64,000 nucleotides of DNA from Ambrosia x helenae (lineage: Eukaryota > Streptophyta > Magnoliopsida > Asterales > Asteraceae). The first letter of the stretch is position 1; every line of letters starts with the position of its first letter. The notes beneath the pieces were generated by a model that saw only the letters and a list, made by a program, of their open reading frames with translations, was not told the DNA's origin and made no database searches. Position numbers and translations under genes: made by a program. Shown piece by piece: positions 1-10,057 of this stretch. Location: positions 39,133,463 through 39,197,462 of the forward strand of contig CM061228.1 in the NCBI GenBank assembly GCA_030844895.1. Reading direction: 5' to 3'.

Positions 1-721
1 GAATTGGTTTCCTAAGTTTGTGCCACATATTTGGAAATGTAGGAAATATACTTGAATGTCATTGAGAATTATTTCAAAATTTTTAAAATTTCAGTTTGAA
101 TTTATTTAAATTTTGAATTCAAACTTTTAAATTCGAATTTCTATTAATTCTCCCAATCTAGATTAATAACTTTCTTAAAATAATACAATCATCATTAATA
201 ATATATATTTAACCGAAAATCAATTAAATAAAATTATTAAATTTCTATTTTCCAATTTTTTAAACTAATTCAAATTCTCACTATATAAACAATCTTAATC
301 TCGGTTATACAATTATTTTGAGAATTTATAAAACTTACATCTCAACTTTTTAATCTACATGACTTCATTTTTAAAAAACTTGATACGATTTGTTTTATGT
401 TTTATTCAGTAGTATTTATTTTAGCAAATTATATTTGCAATATATTGTTTACAAGCATGATCTTTTTAATATCTTCTTTTACATTTCAGTTATGATATTT
501 GGAACCGAAAACACTTGAGTTCTCGGTTATTTAAGTTGTTTGGGCCGAGAACTAGTTAGTTCTCAGTTGGGCTTGGGCTATGCCATGTGGGCCAAACCTA
601 GCATAGGACCTATATAATGTTTTATTCTTGTCATTTGTTAGGTTAGCGGTTTTGTTTACACTAGAAAACTCTCTCTAGTATCAGACGATTCCTTGAAATC
701 GTATGCTAGTTGAGTATTATC
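1..721 (+). repeat. Partial LTR of Copia-B family
   Basis: This stretch matches 22186-22906 base for base apart from scattered changes, including the GAGTTCTCGG and GGGCCGAGAAC blocks and the TATA-like CCTATATAATG. The match starts at the first base of the window, so the true left end lies outside. It stops at TTGAGTATTATC, before the LTR end and primer binding site seen at 23005, so this is a truncated copy of an element lying mostly to the left. Confidence 0.85.
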
Positions 722-930
722 TCCAACTTTTTAATCTACCAGACTTCATTTCTACATGGTTGAATGTACATTTTGTTTATTTTAAAAAACTTGATACGAT
801 TTGTTTTATGTTTTATTCAATAGTATTTATTTTAGCAAATTACATTCAACCATGAATAATTCAATCATTATTAATAATATATATTTAACCGAAAATCAAT
901 TAAATAAAATTATTAATAACTTCCTTAATT
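722..930 (+). repeat. Rearranged second piece of the same LTR
   Basis: Blocks from the preceding LTR reappear here out of order: the CTTGATACGATTTG segment (also at about 375) and the TAACCGAAAATC segment (also at about 210). A short inverted pair, ATGGTTGAATGTA and TACATTCAACCAT, lies within it. This looks like local rearrangement of the LTR, not a new element. Confidence 0.6.
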
Positions 931-1692
931 TATATTAATTTCTTAATATACAATAATTAGTATATATATTAATTTGCAACAGACGGCGCAACAGCCGGCT
1001 GTTGCTTTTTTAACTTTCTTCCACAAATCTTTTTCTATTTCGATTCTGGCCCCAGTTTGTACACCAATTTGCAACGGTCGGCACAGGTCATCATCGTCGG
1101 CGGGCGTGCATAGCCACTCAATTCCGTGAAAATACCGTTTTGCCCTCCGCCTGAAAAACAACTACAATCTTCCCCTTCAGAGATCTTGCCCGTTGCTAAC
1201 GGCATCAGACAGAGACGATGACGATTATGAAGGAACCGCACCACATCAATGACTGCTTTTATTTCAAGATCTATTTTCATATCTGTGCTTTGAACAAATT
1301 GGTTGCTGAAACGAAGGGAATGGACTTGCATGTGTGTATCGGAGCGTTTCCGTACCGCCCCGGAGACAGTGAAAGATATAGAGTGGGCAAAGAATAACGA
1401 GGAAGGGATCCGTGGAGCCGTGGAGATTCAGTCGGTCGGTGGTAGCTAGATTCGACTTCAAATATGGTTGTTGTAACAGAGGTGGCGTTGATTTGGTGGT
1501 GTTGCTGTGGTGATGCCAATTAGGCGATCGAGGCAGGGTGGTTCCGAGGTGGTGGTGTTGTCTTTGTTGTGAAAGATAACAGATGGATGGTGGTGTTGTA
1601 TACTTGTGCACAGAGATTGAGAGATGGAATAATATGTTGAATGAGGGTTATCATAATTATTTATTTTTTACTTATGTCTTTGTATATTTATT
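931..1692. other. Unassigned pre-insertion DNA, no recognised gene
   Basis: This is the sequence into which the LINE inserted. It is less AT-rich than its surroundings. The longest open stretch is 98 codons on the minus strand (1035-1331), with several cysteines, but I recognise no family and see no splice-supported extension. A poly-Gln/His-like minus-strand frame at 1264-1611 reflects CAC/ATC-rich sequence only. It may be a decayed gene fragment or an old transposon. Confidence 0.3.
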
Positions 1693-1719
1693 ATACGTGC
1701 ACACAAATATGAATTCTTG

Positions 1720-3305
1720 TGGAAGGGTGGGCAAGACAATTGGAGATGGAAACCGGCTAAGCAGTTAACTCGGTAAAATATCGGTTATCGGTCAAGGACC
1801 GATATTTGATATATCGGTTTTCGCGGTGAGATATCGGTGAGATATCGGTAGGTATATAACACTAAAACCTACATAGTAATAATAATAGTAAGGTCAATAG
1901 TCTAAGAGGCTCAAAATTTAAAAGTCTCAATATGTGTTAACATATTTAGTATTACCTTCTATATTGGTTTTTAGGGGTTAGGTATTGGGCTAAAAACCAT
2001 CTGAATGTAATTATCATTTATCAATACATTTATATGTCTAGAAATTAAAGAATACTTTTGTAATTTTTTAAATAATACTACTATTAACCAATTGTTCCTT
2101 TTTGACTTTGTTGTTAGTGTTGTACAGAGATTGGACCAAAGGTTTATATTATTTTATTTTTCTTTGTGTTGGATATTGTATGTGTTGTACACGTTGCATA
2201 TCAGTGTCTACTTTTCTTCTTGGCTTTTCATCATCTTAATTATCATTCACTATACTTTTTTTGAGTCAAAGAGAATCTTTATTCAGTATCTTCTCTCTCC
2301 CATCACTTTGTCTCTTGACATTTTCTCTCACATCCCTGATCCCCACCCATCACCACCGCCAACTTTCGTCACCGTCTCCGGAGAGACTACCTCTTTCAAA
2401 GTGCTGATGTCGACGACGTTAACTTTGGACCTGCCTCCACACCATCTCTGTTCTCTCTCTCAAGATTTCCACTCACCACCCATTACCAGCGTCAACTTTC
2501 AAACAGCTAATGGCTTACATCAAAGACCATCGGATGGAGGTATTTTTCTGTCACCACAAAACGCTATCTCGGTTCAAGAACCGATATTTCTGATCTACGT
2601 ATCGGCCGATATACCGGCAATATCGACCGATATAATAACCGATATTTGAAACCGAGATAGTCCTTTAGGACCGATAACCGATATAATACCGAGATATCAC
2701 CGATATTGCGCCGAGATTGACTGCTTAGGAAACCGGCGAAAGACGGGCTATTTACTGTTGCATCGGCCAAGAAATTATTAGCAAATAACTATGAAGGAAT
2801 TAACGGATCGGTGGTTAAATGGAAGGGTTGGGTGCCTCTCAAATGTAAAATTAGGGTGTGGAGGTTAGCGATCAATAGGCTCCCGACTATAGCAGAACTT
2901 ATCAAGCGAGGAGTGATCATCTCTCAAACCGAGTGTAGCTTTTGCCAGACCACTTTGGAGACTGCCATTCACCTCTTTACTGGATGCGTCTTTTCACAGG
3001 AAGTTTGGTTTCATATTGAGACTTGGTGTCGACTTGTTCACAACTTTGCGTTTGATGCCCTGGATCTAATTCGTCTGCCAGAGATGCAATCTTTGGCTAA
3101 AGATAAGAGGCACATTCTAAAGGGTATTGTATATACTACGTTGTGGATGCTTTGAATAAACGCAATGACCGGGTGTTTACTAATAAGAGGCGGAGACCGA
3201 TAGAGTTGGTGGAAAATATTAAGTCGACGTCTTATTTTTGGTTTAGTAACAGGTCTAGATGGAAAAATGTTGATTGGAAAACTTGGTATTTATTCCCATT
3301 GGGTT
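1720..3305 (+). pseudogene. LINE reverse transcriptase C-terminal zinc-binding region
   Basis: With the hAT insert and one target copy removed, the reading frame continues from 1720 into 2737 without a shift, through a W.W.P..DG.FTV block and then W..PLKC.I..WR...RLPT and CSFC....ET..HLF..C (2811-3155). These blocks mark the zf-RVT domain that closes plant L1-type ORF2. The frame ends at TGA 3153-3155, and a further RNDRVF-like block follows in another frame, so the tail is decayed. No endonuclease or polymerase catalytic part is present. Confidence 0.8.
1757..2728. mobile_element. Non-autonomous hAT-type DNA transposon (972 bp)
   Basis: The ends are inverted (CTAAGCAG at 1757, CTGCTTAG at 2728) and the repeat continues imperfectly inward. 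A perfect 8-bp target duplication, GAAACCGG, flanks it at 1749-1756 and 2729-2736; 8 bp is the hAT superfamily length. Both subterminal zones are packed with CCGATAT/ATATCGG copies, as expected for transposase-binding subterminal repeats. The 185-codon open frame inside (2092-2649) has no transposase motifs and is probably chance. Confidence 0.88.
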
Positions 3306-3416
3306 GATGTAATTCGTTTGTTTTTTTCGTAGGTCCTCGCTTTGAGGCCCTTCGTTTCGTTTAATGAAATTCTCTTTTCAAAAAAAAATAAAAAAAATAC
3401 GTGCACGCAAATATAT

Positions 3417-4898
3417 TGATGTGCTCAAAGTGGTTTAGTAAAAACTAACTAAATTAACCTAAACTAGACACTCTAAGTTTTAAATTTATAACCTAAGATT
3501 CTCTAAACCTAAACCACACAACCGGCAAGTGTACCGGTCAGTGCAGTACAGCTAAAGTAAGTCCGAGTATCGAACCCACGAGACTCTAATGGAAAACGTA
3601 AACTAGACTCGACTACTTATCTACAAACTGACTTGATAATGTTGTGTTGCTTAAAGGGGGGGGGGGTTCTAACAAACTAATGCAAATAAAATAAAGATTA
3701 ACTAAGACTAGCTAAACTGAACTAAAAACACGAACTTGGCTGAGCTGAATTCAGATGATGATAAGACACTACCTAGACCAGACTCATAACTATGCCTGAT
3801 AAGCTTCTATGGTTATGGAACTGATTTGGAACGGGGATCTTAAAATACTAAACATCAAGAATAAACTAGACACCCTCGACCCTTTTCAAGGGGAAACCCT
3901 AGAATATTTTTGTGTTGTTAAACTACCAGTTGGAGTACAAACCCTCATAGGTTATCTAACTCTTATGATCGAGTACCCGCTAGACAATCTACCTCACAGC
4001 GCAAAAGCCTCAGTACACTAGGTGCAAGGGGTAATTATTAAAGCCTAGATCTAACTTGATATGCAGGAGTTGAAAGGGAAACTAGGCAGATCTTCTCACA
4101 AAGCCTCTAACCTAGCAATCTAACAACCTAGACATACCAACAAGTCCTCACCTCACAGCTATTGAACTTGGAAGAATACCTAAAATCTTCTAACCACCAA
4201 ATATCACTCCTATGGTAAACTCGCGACTATTGACCATAAACTAGTTGCTACACAAAGTCTGCAACCTAACTAGCACTCATACATGAAAGACATTCACAAA
4301 AATGCAAGTGGAGTGAATAAGTGACAATAAGAAAATAATAAATACACACATACACTAGATCTAAAGAAATCAAAATCTTTACTGAATCATAAATCCAAAA
4401 CATGTTCCAAACACCATAGAAAAATCAAATCAAAACATAGTTATTTGTCTTAGTCTAGGTAGCTATAAAAGTTTTAGCCACAAATCATCTTGAAAAGAGA
4501 AACAAAGACAAATAAAAATTCAGTAATCATGGTCTAGAACAAAGATAATAAAGGAACGAAAAAACCGAATGATTGACACCCGAATAGTCACTCCCTGATT
4601 TAGAACCTTTGATCCTTGGCTTGCCTCCCTCTAAATATATTTGCTGCTGTTGTCTAAGGAATAATACTATTCCCCAAAATAATTGTTCGCTGCCCTCCCT
4701 TTGATGTGGCTCCAACCTTCCCAATCAAAATATATTCTCCGCTATACTATGACGGCTCCTCCTTTTTAGTTGTTCTGCCCTCAACGAAATTAATAATAAC
4801 TCCTCAAATAATGGAGCCCTCCAAAATCCAAATCTTGTTTTTTTGGTTTTGGGCGGTGGGCCCCTGATCCACAAAACCACATAATCCTTTTTTTTTAA

Positions 4899-4965
<67 letters not shown>

Positions 4966-5239
4966 GTAGTATTATAACTTCATGCTCTTGACTCGGGTGT
5001 TCTTGACTTGCTCAAAGTTGCTCGTTTACGCTCCAATGTTCAGACGAACACCTACCAAATTATATAATAAATAAATAAATAAGTACTAAAAATGACACAA
5101 AACTAATTGAAAAATCTATAAAAGCCTATCCTAAATAAAATAGACCGGTACAAACCTAAAATTAATAAAAACACTATCTAAACGACTCGAAAACTACACA
5201 AACTTTACACTGAAAATAGATGTATTTTACAATACATCA
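3417..5239 (-). repeat. Gypsy-A 3' LTR
   Basis: It begins TGATGTGC and ends ATACATCA, and is repeated at 18761 (truncated), 27258 and 40620. It contains an (ATT)n run at about 4900-4964. The sequence TATCGAACCCACGAG near its left end resembles a reversed tRNA B box, a recurrent feature in all four copies. In the plus orientation it is followed at once by ATATCCCCACACTT, the complement of the polypurine tract. Confidence 0.88.
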
Positions 5240-6612
5240 AATATCCCCACACTTGTCTTTTTTTCGTCTCTGAAAAAGAAGTATGCTATGGAATCACAAT
5301 CAAATAATCTGGCCTCAAAACATAGGTTACTCTAATTTTAAAAATCTAATCACGTGCCAACTGCGATTGCAGGTATATTTGTCCTCTTAAACCCAACCGC
5401 CGGTTTATAAGCCCCTTATCATGTTAGTTAAATTTTAGGTTCATTTAGTCTACCTAGGGTCTCACACTAAAGAAGCCACGGTTTCACCTAATCCCACCTC
5501 AAGCTTATGAACAAAAGGAACAACCAATTAACTATTCCTAACCGTCTTATGTAGAAAACCAAGAGAATTTAAAATCACTTATTATTATTTTTTTTTTCCA
5601 TCTCAGCATACTTAACTCAGAGGGTATGACCAATCCAAGTCGCTATCCCAGTGGCCAGGCACCTTAAGCTTTAGCATTTTCGCTTTGATTTCTAATTTTT
5701 TTCATGAGCTTTTTTTTTTTTATATTTATTTTCAGACAATCCTAGAGGGAGTCGAGTCCGGAGTCACTATCCCTAGAAACGACACCATTGGCCTTGCCCT
5801 TATTTTATATCCAGCTCTTTTTTTTTAAGTGATTAGAAATTCTAACGGTTTTAAACTTATAACGGCATTCCTTATACTATTATTGGCGGTTTCAGCTTCC
5901 CCATTTTTTCTAGATGAGAACCCACAAGGTATCCTAATATATTTAGGTGTATTAGCTCAAAGTAAACTTTTCTACCAGCTGGGCCTACCCACACATCCCG
6001 AGTCAACACGCTTTCGATTATTTATTCTTCTAATACATATAATATTTGAAAACCAGACACTTGATTTTATCTATCATTTCCCATATTTTATAATGCAAAC
6101 TTCAAAATCAGGGACTTTTTTTTTGGATTTTTTTTTGACTCAAACGACTTTATACACAAACTAAACGACAGTTTCCCATCCCCACACTTAAACTCTACAT
6201 TACCCTCAATGTAGGAATAGAAAACAACTTAAAACAAAAAAATATATTCCGAATACAAAAATTAAAAAGATAAGGGCAAATTGGAAAGGACTTAGTTGGT
6301 TAAATAACGTGTAAGCTCCAAAAACTCTAGTCCAATCCAGCTCGATCGTATAGCATTTCATTCGCGATCGGCTCTGACACAATGATAAACTCTAGGCTTG
6401 CCTTGACAAATGTTAAACAGCTCTGGAATCACCCGAATGGAGATTGAGTACGGGCGGTGCAATCCAAACCTGCGCCAAATAAAACAAACAACACCCGAGC
6501 ACAATGCCTAACCATAAAAAATGAAAAAAAAAAACTAAAAATAAATAAGTATAAAAATAAATTTACAAACTCTACACTTAGGACTCACCCTAAGAACTAT
6601 CCTCAACACTCC
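5240..6612 (-). other. Gypsy-A 3' non-coding region with polypurine tract
   Basis: No coding region is visible. The polypurine tract (complement at about 5240-5256) abuts the LTR. The block AACTCAGAGGGT...CCAGTGGCCAGGCACC near 5615-5665 is shared with Gypsy-B at about 29340 and 29425. Several T-rich tracts lie on the plus strand. Autonomous relatives would have pol here. Confidence 0.7.
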
Positions 6613-8463
6613 TCAAAACCTACGGGGGATCCTTAAGATCCACATCACCCCGAAACTAACAAACTGGGCTCTCACATACAATCTCATCCTACAACCTCTT
6701 GGCTTCTCTAGCTCATCAAACCTTTTCTCACTCGCCCTAAATCCCTGACGCATTGGGGATTTGTAGTGAAACTTACATATCAATGAACTATCTCCACACT
6801 TAAGTTTTACCACATCCTCAGACCTAGATCTATCTTCCTCCTGCTTCTCTAATGGCGGTACTCCTAAGGAATCATCAACACAGAAGACATTGTCACACCT
6901 CTCACTCAGCTTAGGTCTAGACTTTGAGACATCAAAGACGACAGTTTCATCTACCGCCCGAAGTGTGATCTTACCGTCAAAGACATCAATTAATGCCTTC
7001 GCGGTACATAAAAAGGGGCGTCCCAAAATAAGTGGAACTCTATCGTCGGCTTCCATGTCGAGGATCACAAAATCCACGGGGAACACAAATTTATCTACCT
7101 TAACAAGCAAGTTCTCTATGATGCCCCGTGGATATTTAACAGACTTATCTGCTAACGTCAGTGTCATGCGCGTTGGGGCAAGTTTACCCAAGCCTAGCTT
7201 CTCATACAAAGAACTAGGCATCAAATTGATGCTAGCACCTAGGTCGGCCAACGCGTGGTGCTGAACATCGCTACCAAATAAACACGGGATTGTGAAAATG
7301 CCCGGGTCCGTCAATTTCTCCGGTAGCTTATTCAGAACCACCGCAGAACAATCAGCAGTAAGTGGAACAGTCGACAGCTCTCCCAATTTATCCTTTCGTG
7401 TCAGAAGGTCTTTTAGGAACTTCGCATATTTAGGCATATGCTGGAGAGCCTCGATGAGCGGGAGATTGATCTTAAGTTGCTTAAACATGTCTAGGAAGTG
7501 GCCATATTCCTTACAGTACTTTTGATTCCTAATACGGGCAGGGTAAGGAACATGGGCAGGATCAATCTCAGGACTCGGCCTAACATTCCGTGGCCTAACT
7601 ACTGGCTTCTCAACCTGAGACTCACTGTTTGGTGCTGTACTTACTGGGCCTCGCCTAGATTGCACCCTACTAGGAGCCTCTAACTCTATCTCTTTAATCA
7701 CCGGTTCTTCCTCATCCTCAACCGGCGCTCTAGGGCTCTCTAACGTCCTACCACTACGCGTGGTGATTGCCTTGACGTGGGCATTCGGGTCTGCCTGAGC
7801 ACTACCCGAAAACTGGCCTTGGTGCTGCTCTTCCAACTGCCTTGCAATGTCACCAACAGTACGCTGAAGATCTAAGAATGCAGAGTGGTGATTTTTCAAC
7901 AAGATGTCACGTTCTGCTAGAGTCTTCTGAGTGTTGGCATCTTTAGCCACTAGCTGGGTTAACAGATTTTTTATTTCACCCAAATTATTCCCACTATCCC
8001 CACCTGAATTTCTATAAGAGTTGTTCTCCCCCGGTAATGACCTCCTACAAAATCTACCTGCCCCTCCTGGTGAATCAAGGGGCATTCAGAAGTAACATGC
8101 CCACCCGTACACATTTCACACTTTTCAGATTTCATTTTCAACTCCTTCACTTCCCTAGTCAGTGCGTCTAAAGCAACAACCACACTAGCATCCAATGTAA
8201 CTTGGTGACCACCTCGTGCGGGTGAGGTAGTACTAGGTGCAGGAGTAGAATTCCTAAGTAAGGCTCGTTGCTCATGGTCTGTCTGGGCAAAACTTTCAAA
8301 TAGGTCATTGCATTCGGCCGTAGTTTTCTTACTCGTCAGGTGGCCGCCTGCAGAAGTATCAAAACGGTACTTTGCCTCATAAGTTAAGCCATTGTAGAAT
8401 TTCTCTACAAGGGCCCAATCAGTCAGACCATGCTGGGAGCACTTTCTAAGCAGGTTTTGGAAC
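6613..8463 (-). pseudogene. Gypsy-A gag C-terminal half and retropepsin
   Basis: Reading on the minus strand from the Copia-A junction, the frame holds the end of the gag capsid region, then a CCHC zinc knuckle (CEMCTGGHVTSEC, about 8085-8130) and then shifts frame once near 8040-8048 at a G run. The next frame (6613-8085) carries a coiled segment and an aspartic protease whose active-site block reads ADLGASIN with LILGRPFL downstream, the usual Athila/Tat form in which Leu replaces the Thr/Ser after Asp. Protease is normally followed by reverse transcriptase; here the frame ends instead. The two halves of gag would be continuous if Copia-A were absent. Confidence 0.8.
8459..8463. repeat. Left target duplication of Copia-A (GGAAC)
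   Basis: GGAAC directly precedes the TGTTAGG start of the left LTR and recurs immediately after the right LTR at 18090-18094. It is a 5-bp duplication typical of LTR retrotransposon integrase and fixes both borders of Copia-A. Confidence 0.92.
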
Positions 8464-9159
8464 TGTTAGGACAAAAAGGATTGGTGAAACCACTTTTGCA
8501 AACCTTAGTCTAATTCACTTCTGTCAAAATACTCTAAGTATAGAACTGCTGAAGAAGAAGGATCAAACTGCTGAAGAAGAGATTCAGAAGTGCTGAAGAA
8601 GAAAAGTTATCAGAAGTTCTGAAGTTCAAACCAGACACTTCTACTGAAGAACTACTAAAGACAAACTACTCATCAGTAGTTTGTCATTCATCAGTACTTA
8701 CATGAAGATCTTTTCCACCGCCTCTTGTATCAGTAGTTTATTACTTTAGTATTTCTTTTTGCTTTATGTACAAGTTCCAAGACTGCAACTTGTTGCAACT
8801 TGTTTCTGAACTTGCTTTTGGCAAGGTTCATGTATTTGTAAAGTCTATAAATAGAAGGGTTCATCCCTCTGTTTTAGACATTGATTTTAATACAGAAATC
8901 CTTCAACACTTATTATTGTTATTTCTATTTCATGTTTATTGAGAATCTGTCAAAGTGTTTCATTCTCATTCAATACTTAGATTCTCAATAAATACTTATC
9001 ATTTATTAGTTCTTGAATCCAGGGGGAGTAATAACTCCTGTTGATAAGTGTAGCTTTAAACTTATAACATTCCGCTGTGCTATCACTGATCAAGAACTTG
9101 CTAAACACTTAAGTGTTCACTAGCAAGTTCATACAAAAGAGCAATATACTGATCCAACA
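8464..9159 (+). repeat. Copia-A 5' LTR
   Basis: It starts TGTTAGGACA and ends GATCCAACA. A promoter-like CTATAAATAG is at 8845-8854. Many copies of ACT(A/G/T)CTGA and its complement lie in its first 300 bases. It is followed by GGAAC, the Gypsy-A target sequence, not by a tRNA-complementary primer site. Confidence 0.92.
8845..8854 (+). promoter_or_regulatory. TATA box of Copia-A 5' LTR
   Basis: CTATAAATAG lies about 380 bases into the 696-bp LTR, a plausible U3/R boundary. The same box is at 17775-17784 in the 3' LTR. Confidence 0.6.
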
Positions 9160-9326
9160 GGAACCGCTCCCATGCAAGATAATATGGCTCATCAGGTTCC
9201 ATTCGGAATGAATGGATCTGGTCGCGAAGTCGGGAAACCTTGGTAGGTGGAAAGTATTTATTCAGAAAGGCTTGTTTAAGGGCATCCCAAGTAGTGAATG
9301 TGTCAGTACGGTGAGAGTCAAGCCAA
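9160..9326. repeat. Misplaced 167-bp copy of Gypsy-A gag
   Basis: This block is identical to 18090-18256, the DNA to the right of Copia-A's 3' LTR. It occupies the place where the primer binding site and start of Copia gag should be. The identity stops at AGCCAA; beyond it the left copy is Copia gag and the right copy is Gypsy gag. Confidence 0.93.
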
Positions 9327-10039
9327 CAGATTTCTCTCCCAAAACTACTGAAGATGGGAGAAAAATTGTTTCAGGTGAAACTTCTGAAGAGGAAGAATGC
9401 ATATCTTTCCATGAAAACTTTCTAAAAACACACAAAGAAAGTTCTTCAGAAGTACTGATTAAATCTGACTTTAAGCCATCAGTAGTTTCAACTACATCAG
9501 GAGTTGAGAACCTGAAAACTACTGATGACCTAAAACCAATCAAAACAGTCAGAGACTTGTCTTTGAAAGAAAAGACAAAAGAATGTGAAATTTGTGGTCT
9601 GTTCAACCACAAAACAGAATTTTGCAGATATAGAAAGGGTATTCAGTTCAACAAGAAAAATCAACAACTGGTTGTGGGAAAACAAATAAAAAATGATTAT
9701 GTAAAAACTTTTTCTCCCAAGAAACAACAACCAGCAAACACCTTTTCTTAGAAAAAGACAAAATCTCAACAAAAGTCTTTTTCTCAAAATTCTCTTTCAG
9801 TAGTTAGACCTGAATCATCAGCAGTTTCACAAACTGCTGAGATTAAAGATCTTATGAACTTGGTACAACTACTGATGACCAAAGTTGATGGTGGTCCTCA
9901 AAAGGATACCACCATTGTTCTTAATGCAAAATCCATTGCCAAAAAGACATGGATTTCTAAACTTGGTCAAGAACAAACTGTAAATGTTCTCAAGAGCAAC
10001 CCCAAAGCCAAACTGGCTTGGGTTCCTAAATCTAACTAA
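9212..10039 (+). pseudogene. Chimeric Copia-A gag remnant with CCHC knuckle
   Basis: The frame begins in antisense Gypsy-A sequence and passes into genuine Copia gag at 9327. The Copia part has a charged linker, then a zinc knuckle (CEICGLFNHKTEFC, about 9590-9630), a basic tail and the AWVPKSN ending at TAA 10037-10039. A TAG at 9749-9751 interrupts the frame; sequence beyond it stays in the same frame. The capsid part of gag is missing. The first 38 codons are not gag and there is no reason to think this start is used. Confidence 0.75.
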
Positions 10040-10057
10040 TTTGCTATCTTGTGCAGA
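10030..10057 (+). promoter_or_regulatory. Putative 3' splice site at the gag/pol boundary
   Basis: Gag's stop sits in CTAACTAAT, a good plant branch-point match, and is followed 17 nt later by TTGTGCAG. The base after the AG (10057) is the first base of a pol codon. The same arrangement, with the same 17-nt spacing and phase, is at 43411-43434 in Copia-B. No matching donor was identified and no transcript evidence is available here. Confidence 0.4.

Larger units (their letters stand above)
1711..3396 (+). mobile_element. 5'-truncated L1-type LINE copy
   Basis: The copy ends in an A-rich tail (3380-3397) and is flanked by an 18-bp target duplication (1693-1710 and 3397-3414, one mismatch, core ACGTGCAC). 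Only the last part of the reverse-transcriptase ORF remains. The 5' truncation, poly(A) tail and long target duplication are the hallmarks of target-primed reverse transcription. A hAT element was inserted later at 1757-2728. Confidence 0.85.

Noticed and set aside
2092..2649. 185-codon plus-strand open frame
   Set aside because: It lies wholly inside the hAT element, has no transposase motifs and its composition follows the T-rich and CCGATAT repeats.
3530..3590. Possible tRNA gene in the Gypsy LTR
   Set aside because: Only a B-box-like TATCGAACCC element is present, conserved in all four LTR copies, with no other tRNA structure.
6890..7683. Three plus-strand open frames opposite Gypsy-A gag-protease
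   Set aside because: They are antisense shadows of the conserved minus-strand protease region.
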